Below, in pieces: positions 44,907 to 51,971 of a stretch of 64,000 nucleotides of DNA (position 1 is its first letter; each line of letters opens with the position of its first letter). A model generated the notes under the pieces. The model worked only from the letters and a program-made list of their open reading frames with translations, was not told the origin of the DNA and searched no databases. Source of the stretch: JAZKFT01 sp965246935 (GTDB lineage Bacteria; Bacteroidota; Bacteroidia; Chitinophagales; Chitinophagaceae); the NCBI GenBank assembly GCA_965246935.1, contig CBDFGC010000019.1:545935-609934 (forward strand). The letters are read 5' to 3'. The translations under genes were made by a program, and so were the position numbers.

Positions 44907-45603
44907 TGATGTAAGGATCAGTACTGGTAATGTGATAATGATAAATACCATTCGGATACTCCGCCGTAACGGTAGTGTGGCCATGGTAAACGTCCAGATC
45001 GGCGTTGGTAATAGTACGGCTATTTTCCACCGGGCCATATATCGGGAAGCCGTCCAGCAAAAAACCCAGAAGTGCATTGGCTCCTTTAGTAGTGGTAAGG
45101 TAGTAGGGTTCTACATGATAGTGGTACATATTGGTTGGCGTAGGATGCCCGCCATATAAATCAAAACCATATATTTCATTAGTAAGCGGTGTACGGCCGG
45201 CGGCATACTGATTAAAAAAGGGTACACCGTTGAGTGACACCCCTATTGGCCCCCCCGGTGTTTGGGATACAGTAGCAGCAGCTGCCGGTTTCATCGGTAT
45301 TTTAAAAGTATAGTTCTGCGCTGCAATAATATTTGGATTTGGAGCAAACCCCGGGCGGGTATCATTTACATATAAAGTACTTTCCCACTGCGTGTTTTTG
45401 TAGTAAGGACTTTTATGATCGGGTCGGCCATTGGATTTGATAACGATGAAGTTGCCTTCGACATAGATATCGGTAGCGCCGTATATTTTTTTATACACAT
45501 CAGGCACCGCAGTCGTAGCACCGCCGCCGGTGTTGTTGTCATTTTTTTTGCAGGCTGCCGCACCCAATAAAAGGAGGATGGCAAAAAAGGGGAATCGCTT
45601 CAT
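44863..45603 (-). CDS. YHYH-domain lipoprotein
   Basis: The 246-residue protein has a lipoprotein signal (LLLLGAAAC, Cys18) and Asn/Gly linker. The YHYH signature occurs twice, in TNMYHYHVEPY and GIYHYHITST, with VYHGHTT between; each His pair is a plausible metal or substrate site. The fold is the YHYH family, which is frequently linked to hydrolytic or metal-dependent proteins but has no settled function. It lies between a Spy-like gene and the MORN gene in the ECF operon. Confidence 0.82.
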   Translation of the reverse strand: MKRFPFFAILLLLGAAACKKNDNNTGGGATTAVPDVYKKIYGATDIYVEGNFIVIKSNGRPDHKSPYYKNTQWESTLYVNDTRPGFAPNPNIIAAQNYTFKIPMKPAAAATVSQTPGGPIGVSLNGVPFFNQYAAGRTPLTNEIYGFDLYGGHPTPTNMYHYHVEPYYLTTTKGANALLGFLLDGFPIYGPVENSRTITNADLDVYHGHTTVTAEYPNGIYHYHITSTDPYINGNAFYGTPGTVSQ

Positions 45604-45648
45604 GATAAGTGTTTTAAGTTGTTGGTTTTTAAATAAACGGTTATGATT

Positions 45649-46083
45649 TTACGTATTAGGAGTCGGGGCTACCTGTTCGTGCAGGCGCAAATGCTCATGC
45701 ATACCTGGGCGGCCGGGTGGTGGCGGGGGCGGCATAAACTCCCTTTCAAACGTTTCAAACCGGTCGAATGCAGGAGCCGCTAATACACCTCGTAAAGCAT
45801 TTTTCCTGGCATCGATTATTTTATCTATCGCTTCCTTTGCGGGTGGTGCCGTTTTATTATTTTCCACCAAGGCGTCCAGTTCGTTATAAAACAAATAGAA
45901 GATATTATGAATGTTCGCCATTTGTGAAGCCAGTGGAACTACATACAAATTCAATTTAATACTGTCTTTTTTCCAGCGTTCGGTAAGTGGCGGCGGCGGC
46001 TTCAGCGGGGCGCCGGGACTGGGCTGGGCCACCAGCATCGTGGTTAGCAGCAAGGACAAGCTGCTGAGGATTGTTTTTTTCAT
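45649..46083 (-). CDS. Periplasmic Spy/CpxP-like small protein
   Basis: The 144-residue secreted protein has a signal peptide (SSLSLLLTTMLVAQ), a Pro-rich linker (PSPGAPLKPPPPL), a mainly helical core (DSIKLNLYVVPLASQMANIHNIFYLFYNELDALVENN) and a His/Pro tail (FMPPPPPPGRPGMHEHLRLHEQ). Helical core and His-rich end resemble the Spy/ZraP-like periplasmic metal or chaperone proteins, but no strict LTXXQ motif is visible. It follows the second Spy-like gene by 30 bp in the ECF operon. Confidence 0.6.
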   Translation of the reverse strand: MKKTILSSLSLLLTTMLVAQPSPGAPLKPPPPLTERWKKDSIKLNLYVVPLASQMANIHNIFYLFYNELDALVENNKTAPPAKEAIDKIIDARKNALRGVLAAPAFDRFETFEREFMPPPPPPGRPGMHEHLRLHEQVAPTPNT

Positions 46084-46112
46084 GTATTTGTTTTTATTGA
46101 AGTAAAGTTCTT

Positions 46113-46613
46113 TTAGTTGGAACCCTCGGGCCGGTTGCCAGGGCCGCGGCCTGGCGGGGGAGGGGCATTGTCTGGCGGCGGTGCATGCAACACATCCCGG
46201 ATAACACGATCAAACAGGCCGATTTGTTGCGGGTGAAGCAACATGCGTAAGGTCAGAAAGTGGTTAAATGTTTCTATATCAATTTTCGACTGGCAAACAC
46301 CGATCTGCTGAGCCAGCGTATCAATCCTTATACTGCCGGGCTGGCTCAGTTGGTCAAACAACTGATCTTTTAATTGCCGCATTTCATCTTTAAACATCCT
46401 GATGCGGTTAAAATGCCCGGTGCGTAAACTGTCAAAAGCTTTAATCTGTGCCTCGTCCAGCAGCAGGGATGTAACCAGGTAATTTCTGGCATCGCCCCTT
46501 GGTGCGACATTGTCTGAATGCGCTGTTTTTAGCCAGATGGTGGCAAGCAGTGTAATATTTAGGATGACTAATATAACGACCAGCCCTATGAGCCATTTTC
46601 CCCTGGTATTCAT
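46113..46613 (-). CDS. Membrane-anchored Spy/CpxP-like protein
   Basis: The 166-residue protein has one N-terminal membrane helix (LIGLVVILVILNITLLATIWL) and a periplasmic helical domain. The segment LLLDEAQIKAFDSLRTGHFNRIRMFKDEMRQLKDQLFDQL and TLRMLLHPQQIGLFDRVIRD matches the two-helix hook and LTxxQ-like 'LHPQQ' pattern of Spy/CpxP/ZraP family periplasmic proteins. The tail is Pro/Gly-rich. It follows the anti-sigma-like gene by 1 bp in the operon. Confidence 0.7.
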   Translation of the reverse strand: MNTRGKWLIGLVVILVILNITLLATIWLKTAHSDNVAPRGDARNYLVTSLLLDEAQIKAFDSLRTGHFNRIRMFKDEMRQLKDQLFDQLSQPGSIRIDTLAQQIGVCQSKIDIETFNHFLTLRMLLHPQQIGLFDRVIRDVLHAPPPDNAPPPPGRGPGNRPEGSN

Positions 46614-46614
46614 C

Positions 46615-46899
46615 TTAATAGGTTTGTGATATGGAAATAGAATACTCGGTAGCTACCCGGGCTGCATCACTGGCACCTGTTTTTTCTGCTGCAGTATAAT
46701 GGAACAGGGTAAAAATATTTGCAATGGCTACGATGCTTAGTACCATGGCCAGGCGCCACACCCATTGCTGCTGCACAGGATTGTTTACCTGCTGAAGCCG
46801 GTTCAAAATTTTGCTATACAAAAAAGGATTTGCTTCCACTTGTTGCAAGCCATCGAGGCTGTGCAACGTTTCTGCTACTTTTTCAGGTACTGTTTTCAT
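46615..46899 (-). CDS. Single-pass membrane protein, probable anti-sigma factor
   Basis: The 94-residue protein has a cytosolic N-terminal segment (about 1-48, VPEKVAETLHSLDGLQQVEANPFLYSKILNRLQQV), one membrane helix (WVWRLAMVLSIVAIANIFTLFHY) and a short periplasmic tail. Its start overlaps the sigma factor stop by 4 bp (ATGA). Position and topology fit an anti-sigma factor of Bacteroidota ECF systems, but there is no clear zinc-finger motif, so this is inference from context. Confidence 0.65.
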   Translation of the reverse strand: MKTVPEKVAETLHSLDGLQQVEANPFLYSKILNRLQQVNNPVQQQWVWRLAMVLSIVAIANIFTLFHYTAAEKTGASDAARVATEYSISISQTY

Positions 46900-47468
46900 G
46901 CGTAATGTTTTTGATAATAATCCTTTAATAACTTCTGCAAATTGGTTTTAGCCCGGTATAACAATGATTCTACTGCACCTTCTGTCATTTGCAGAATAGA
47001 GGCAATCTGGTACTGGCTTAGCTGTTCTGTTTTTTGCAGCAGGAAGGCAGCCGCCTGCTGGGATGGTAGCTGGTTGATGGCTTTAAACAATATGGCGGCC
47101 GTTTCCTTTTGCTCGGCTGCTACGCCGGGATGATGAAAATCAGGCACTTCTTCATTGATGTGTGCTGAACCAAAAAAACGGCTGATCGCATGTGCCGGAT
47201 TCCTTCTTTTTTTCCGGCGCAAAAAATCAATTGACTGTGTTACAGCAATCCGGTATAGCCAGGTGGCCAGTGTGGCATCGCCCCTAAACTGGTGTATCTG
47301 CTGATAAGCTTTCACAAATACTTCCTGTGTAATATCTTCCGCATCGGTCTCATTTTGTAAAAAGGATAGTACCGTATTATAAATCTTGTTTTTATGCAAC
47401 TCCACTACCTGCTCAAACACCTGTGCCTGCCCGTTTTGCAATGCATGTATTATTTCTTTTTCCTGCAA
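46896..47468 (-). CDS. ECF RNA polymerase sigma factor
   Basis: The 190-residue protein has the group IV sigma layout: region 2 (EQVVELHKNKIYNTVLSFLQNETDAEDITQEVFVKAYQQIHQFRGDATLATWLYRIAVTQSIDFLRRKKRR) and region 4 (LPSQQAAAFLLQKTEQLSQYQIASILQMTEGAVESLLYRAKTNLQKLL, helix-turn-helix). No region 1 or 3 is present. It probably directs transcription of this operon. It is the first gene of a seven-gene minus-strand set that ends with the SCO protein. Confidence 0.92.
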   Translation of the reverse strand: MQEKEIIHALQNGQAQVFEQVVELHKNKIYNTVLSFLQNETDAEDITQEVFVKAYQQIHQFRGDATLATWLYRIAVTQSIDFLRRKKRRNPAHAISRFFGSAHINEEVPDFHHPGVAAEQKETAAILFKAINQLPSQQAAAFLLQKTEQLSQYQIASILQMTEGAVESLLYRAKTNLQKLLKDYYQKHYA

Positions 47469-47930
47469 TTGCGCTTAGTGTTTATGTTTAGACGGTGATA
47501 GTAAATAATTCCTGCGGCAACAAACTTTTTTTATTTACAGAGCGTACCAATTTATAAAACAGAACAACTCCTTCTGTATGCAGAGCAAATAACCGTAAGT
47601 GTAAGAGACATATCGAATAGAATCAAGGCTGCTATTTATTGTGAATATTAGCCTGTCAAACCCATGCCCTTGTTGTGTGTTTTCCACTAACAAGACTCTC
47701 ACCCTTTCGTTACCAGCATTTGTAGATGCCTAATCAGGTATTTGTAAGGGTGTTGGTGAAGAACGCTTAATAGCGGCAAGGGTATGATTAACCGGCTCCC
47801 CAATTAACTGAATCTCTTATCAAACGTTTCATACACGCCTGACGAGTAACTTTACATCTTTGTTGTATAGACTTTATGGCTTAGAAACGTTTTAATACTA
47901 CAGCCTGAAGCTCCTATTTATATCATTTAT
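47469..47930. other. 462-bp intergenic region between sigma operon and hydrolase gene
   Basis: No ORF, terminator or repeat is clear. It should hold the divergent promoters: an ECF-type promoter for the sigma operon (minus) and one for the hydrolase (plus). An ATCTTTGTTG segment near 47857 could be part of a plus promoter, but the match to TAnnTTTG is poor. Confidence 0.5.
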
Positions 47931-48734
47931 TTGGAAGCACATCTTACGTACCACAACTCTACGATCCACTATAGCCTGTATGGCAGCGGGCCATTATTAC
48001 TTTGCCTGCATGGTTATAATCATAGTACCCGGTCGTTTGGCTTTTTAGTAAAAAGGCTGCAGCACCGTTTTACTTTGTTAGCTATCGATTTACCTTATCA
48101 CGGGCTAACCGTCTGGAAAGAAAAAAGGCCTTTCACTCCAGCCGATTTACACGCAATTGTATTACAAATACAGCCGGGGGCAAATAAAATAATACACTTG
48201 CTGGGATATAGTATGGGTGGCAGGATTGCGCTGGCTTATTTTCAACAATATCCTGCAGCTATAAAAAGCATAGCACTTATTGCACCGGACGGCCTGCGCA
48301 CCAATCCCTGGTACCGGGCGGCTACCCGTACCCAATTAGGAAAAAAAATTTTTCATAATACCATGCACAATCCTACTTGGCTATATCGCCTCATCCGCAC
48401 CACCGATCGGTTTAAGCTGGCCAAAAAAGGACTGACAACTTCGGCTATGTATTTTTTAGGAAATGAAGAGGGTCGCATGCAATTGTATAACCGCTGGACC
48501 AGCCTTAGCCTTTTCCGGCCGCAGCTTCGGGTCATCCATAAATTATTATCAAAATACGAGGTACCGGTACAAATGCTGTTCGGTAAAACCGACCCGGTGA
48601 TTTCCTGGAAAGATGGCATGCGTTTTCAGAAAGGATGTCCGCAGTGGCTGCACGGAACCATTATACCGGCAGGCCATTTTTTAATGCACGAACGATACGC
48701 CGATGACATTATGAAATTGCTGCCGGAACGATAA
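47931..48734 (+). CDS. Alpha/beta hydrolase
   Basis: The 267-residue protein has HG oxyanion motif LLCLHGYNHSTRSF, nucleophile elbow LGYSMGGRIALAYF (Ser about 93), and later acid/His parts in PVQMLFGKTDPVISWKDG and AGHFLMHERYADD. The substrate is unknown. The only usable start in frame is a TTG at 47931 (MEAHLTYHNSTIHYSL), because no ATG precedes the first strand. It is cytosolic. It is followed by a glycosyltransferase gene, but the pairing is not informative. Confidence 0.88.
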   Translation: MEAHLTYHNSTIHYSLYGSGPLLLCLHGYNHSTRSFGFLVKRLQHRFTLLAIDLPYHGLTVWKEKRPFTPADLHAIVLQIQPGANKIIHLLGYSMGGRIALAYFQQYPAAIKSIALIAPDGLRTNPWYRAATRTQLGKKIFHNTMHNPTWLYRLIRTTDRFKLAKKGLTTSAMYFLGNEEGRMQLYNRWTSLSLFRPQLRVIHKLLSKYEVPVQMLFGKTDPVISWKDGMRFQKGCPQWLHGTIIPAGHFLMHERYADDIMKLLPER

Positions 48735-48864
48735 TGCACACTCTTAACCTTTATCCTCCACAGCGGATTCGGATCAAATCAAACACATAAAAATATTTAA
48801 TGTATAGATCAGTGTTCGCTGTCTAAACCAACGTTCCTTTTTCTGATCCCGTATATATTTGAAA

Positions 48865-50010
48865 ATGGTTCTCATTATTCCGGTAATTTTTCTTTTTATT
48901 TTATATGCCTGTCTCATTGCTTTTTACCGCAATGGCTGGCGGCATTTGCCGGAATTTTTTGTGGAAAAAAAAGACGGATACACAGCCCCCGTTGCGGTTA
49001 TCATTGCTGCCCGTAACGAAGCTAAAAATATAGCTGCCTGCCTTCATTCATTGCTGGCGCAAACCTACCCGGCCGGCCTTTCACAAATCAGGATTATTGA
49101 TGATTTTTCTACAGATGATACAGCAGCCATTGTACAGTCATTTGCAGCAATGCATCCACAGATACAACTGGTTACTTTACAGGAGCCATCCAATCATCAA
49201 TCCTATAAAAAAAGAGCAATTGAAGCAGGGATTGCAGCTACAACAGCACCGCTCATTATCGCCACGGATGCCGATTGTACCTTTCATCCGCAATGGATAG
49301 AAACAATGATTCAGTATCAGCAGCAAACGGCTGCACAGTTTATAGCTGCACCGGTCAGTTATATTACGGAAAATAATACACTGTCTGTCTTTCAAACGCT
49401 TGATTTTATGACATTGCAGGGCATTACCGGCGCATCGGTTTACCGGCGGTTTCATACCATGTGTAATGGCGCCAATCTGCTGTACACCCGACAGGCATTT
49501 ATGGATGTAGATGGTTTTACCGGCATTGACCACATACCCACCGGCGATGATATGTTGCTGATGTATAAAATTTACCGGCAGCACCCGCGGCAGGTATTTT
49601 ATTTAAAAAGTAAAACAGTCATTGTAGCTACGGCAGCAGCACATAGCTGGCGGGCATTTTTAAATCAACGTATCCGCTGGGCCAGCAAAGCTGTGCATTA
49701 CGGTGACAAGCGGATCTTCTGGACATTGTTATTAGTATATGTATTCAATGTTTACTTCGTAGTATTGGTAATTGCTGCTTTTTTCAATTTAAAATACTTG
49801 GTTGTTTTAGTGGACCTGCTTGTTGCAAAAACACTTGTTGAACTTTGGTTTCTTTATCCGGTGGCCCATTTCTTTCATAAAAAGAAATGGCTGTTGCCAT
49901 TTCCATTTTTGCAATTGTTACACATACCGTACACGATTATTGCAGGCTGGCTGGGCCGTTTCGGCTCGTACCAGTGGAAGGGAAGACGAATAGGCAAATC
50001 TGCAAATTAG
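48865..50010 (+). CDS. Family 2 glycosyltransferase, membrane-bound
   Basis: The 381-residue protein (ATG 48865; a TTG two codons earlier is less likely) has an N-terminal membrane helix and a GT-A domain: VAVIIAARNEAKNIAACLHSLLAQTYP, IRIIDDFSTDDTAAIV (D-D), IATDADCTFHP (DxD), and LNQRIRWASKAVHYG (Q-x-x-R-W) typical of processive or membrane GT2 enzymes. Two or three C-terminal helices follow. The acceptor is unknown. A TATATTTG box (48854-48861) ends three bases before the ATG, so transcription may start at or very near the start codon. Confidence 0.9.
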   Translation: MVLIIPVIFLFILYACLIAFYRNGWRHLPEFFVEKKDGYTAPVAVIIAARNEAKNIAACLHSLLAQTYPAGLSQIRIIDDFSTDDTAAIVQSFAAMHPQIQLVTLQEPSNHQSYKKRAIEAGIAATTAPLIIATDADCTFHPQWIETMIQYQQQTAAQFIAAPVSYITENNTLSVFQTLDFMTLQGITGASVYRRFHTMCNGANLLYTRQAFMDVDGFTGIDHIPTGDDMLLMYKIYRQHPRQVFYLKSKTVIVATAAAHSWRAFLNQRIRWASKAVHYGDKRIFWTLLLVYVFNVYFVVLVIAAFFNLKYLVVLVDLLVAKTLVELWFLYPVAHFFHKKKWLLPFPFLQLLHIPYTIIAGWLGRFGSYQWKGRRIGKSAN

Positions 50011-50207
50011 CAAATGACTCAATTGCTCAATGAATACAAAATATAAATACGGTGGTTGCAGTTAAATATATTAGGCCCTGAAAGACAACCATATACCGTC
50101 AGCACAGTACCAAGCCATATGACAGCATATTAAATGAAATATAATTGTATTCATCCCATGTATTATCCCAATCATCCCATCTTATCCCAGTTTAATACAA
50201 TTCCTGT

Positions 50208-51284
50208 ATGACAATCCCTGTATGGCGCCGCCTGCGCAAAAGCAAGAGTGCTATGGCTGGCCTGATTATTATTTTCGGGACGGTACTGGCAGCCATTTTT
50301 GCTTACATCGTTGCGCCCGATGCTTCACCTTACGCTAACCGCCAGGTAGTAGAAATAAGCCGTAAAAAGCCCGGTGGCCGGCAGCAATTTCTGCTACTGC
50401 CCAAAGAACGCCAGCCCCGGCCAACGAGTTTTTTTAACAGGTTGCTGAATGGGAGGGAAGAGGAATACCGTTACCTGCCTATCAGCCGTTACAAGATCGA
50501 AAAGGATTCCATCATCGTAGAAAAATATATAGATGAAGGCATTACGGAACGGCAGGCATTCGGGTTGCAAAATATCAGTAATGGCAGGCAGGTTGAGGAT
50601 ATGATTGTTACCAAACGTTTTTACCTGGGCACCGATAATTTTGGCCGGGATATTCTGAGCCGTTTACTCATTGGCACAAGGGTTAGCCTGGGTGTGGGGT
50701 TTATTGCAGTTATTATTTCATTAAGTATCGGTGTCCTGTTAGGCGCACTGGCCGGTTATTTCGGCGGCCGCACGGACAACCTAATTATGTGGCTGATTAA
50801 TGTGGTATGGAGCATTCCAACGCTATTGCTGGTGTTTGCCATTACGCTGGCATTGGGCAAGGGCTTTTGGCAGGTGTTTGTTGCCGTAGGCCTTACCATG
50901 TGGGTAAATGTAGCCCGGCTGGTACGGGGACAGGTTCTAAGCATTAAAAATTTAGAATATATTGAAGCAGCCCGAGCCTTGCAGTTCAGCCATAGCCGAA
51001 TTATTTTCCGGCACATTCTGCCCAATATTGCCGGGCCTGTTCTGGTAATTGCCGCAGGCAACTTTGCATCGGCCATCGTAATTGAAGCCGGCCTCAGTTT
51101 TTTAGGCGTAGGCGTGCAGCCGCCGCAGCCAAGCTGGGGACTGATGATTAAAGAAAATTATAATTTCATTATTACTAATAACCCGGCACTGGCACTGGCA
51201 CCGGGGCTTGCGATTATGCTACTGGTACTGGCATTTAATTTACTGGGAAATGGATTGCGGGATGCACTGGATGTAAGAGGGTAA
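50208..51284 (+). CDS. Oligopeptide ABC transporter permease (DppC/OppC type)
   Basis: The 358-residue protein has an N-terminal helix (GLIIIFGTVLAAIFAYIVA), a long soluble insert (about 50-140) and a BPD_transp_1 domain with the EAA loop YIEAARALQFSHSRIIFRHILPNIAGPVLV and LSFLGVGVQPPQPSWGLMI. Hallmark of DppC is the LGTDNFGRDILSRLLIGTRVSL motif present here. The insert is larger than in E. coli DppC. No DppB, ATPase or SBP genes are next to it; a peptide-binding lipoprotein is at 19595-21223. Confidence 0.92.
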   Translation: MTIPVWRRLRKSKSAMAGLIIIFGTVLAAIFAYIVAPDASPYANRQVVEISRKKPGGRQQFLLLPKERQPRPTSFFNRLLNGREEEYRYLPISRYKIEKDSIIVEKYIDEGITERQAFGLQNISNGRQVEDMIVTKRFYLGTDNFGRDILSRLLIGTRVSLGVGFIAVIISLSIGVLLGALAGYFGGRTDNLIMWLINVVWSIPTLLLVFAITLALGKGFWQVFVAVGLTMWVNVARLVRGQVLSIKNLEYIEAARALQFSHSRIIFRHILPNIAGPVLVIAAGNFASAIVIEAGLSFLGVGVQPPQPSWGLMIKENYNFIITNNPALALAPGLAIMLLVLAFNLLGNGLRDALDVRG

Positions 51285-51360
51285 GACCGAAAGACGGAAA
51301 GACCGGAAGACAGAAAGACCGGAAGACAGAAAGACCGGAATGTCTGGAAGCATAAAGACC
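51283..51360. repeat. Tandem AAGACCGGAAGACAGA words after the permease gene
   Basis: About five imperfect copies of a 16-bp AAGACCGGAAGACAGA-like unit follow directly on the stop codon; spacings vary by a few bases. It probably arose by slippage. No ORF or terminator is visible. Confidence 0.65.
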
Positions 51361-51452
51361 TTTGAATACCATAAACTTCAACTGAAAAGATTAAATTTAA
51401 TTTCGGCTTTACTATTCAGCAATTTTTAAAATCACAATTCAAAAATCCTAAA

Positions 51453-51758
51453 TCATAAATTGCTTCGGTATTTCTCCGTTTTTTCATCTGCCGTTATATC
51501 GGCATTACTTCTTATTTGTATTTGCAGGTTTGTAATCCACTCATGGCAGCCTTGTTGTTGCAGGTGTTCATTTACCTGATGTATCACTTGCATTACTTCT
51601 GCATACGTACCTTCCAAGACAGTAGCAAACGCATTCACTTCATGTTTAATACCCGATCGCTGAATAATAGCGATGGCTTCATCCACCCAGGCATACGGAT
51701 GCCGGTCCTGTGCAAGTGGCACTATTTGTATGGAAGCATTAATGAGATAGTTGTGCAT
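51453..51758 (-). CDS. MTH1187-family (DUF77) thiamine-binding-like protein
   Basis: The 101-residue protein fits the YqgV/MTH1187 ferredoxin-like fold: INASIQIVPLAQDRHPYAWVDEAIAIIQRSGIKHEVNAFATVLEGTYAEVMQVIHQVNEHLQQQGCHEWITNLQIQIR. The family binds thiamine-like ligands or is linked to thiamine metabolism in some genomes. It is cytosolic and of normal length. Neighbours give no context. Confidence 0.85.
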   Translation of the reverse strand: MHNYLINASIQIVPLAQDRHPYAWVDEAIAIIQRSGIKHEVNAFATVLEGTYAEVMQVIHQVNEHLQQQGCHEWITNLQIQIRSNADITADEKTEKYRSNL

Positions 51759-51971
51759 TAAGAATTTAGAATGAAATTCATTTTATTGGACTACTTCCTT
51801 TTGCCCATTTGTATTTTAAATTCGTTTACACACTTTCGCTGTTTTCAAAGGACGGTGTCGCTGTAAGTGCATTTAATTTTGGAATGCGAAACAAGCGACT
51901 CCGTCCTATTCGCTAATTGCCTGATTTGTATCTTGTATTCATTTGTCTGTTGCGTATTGCCCATTTGCCTT

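Noticed and set aside
19595..51284. A complete oligopeptide transporter
   Set aside because: Only a substrate-binding protein and one permease are present, 29 kb apart; a joint function is not supported by position.
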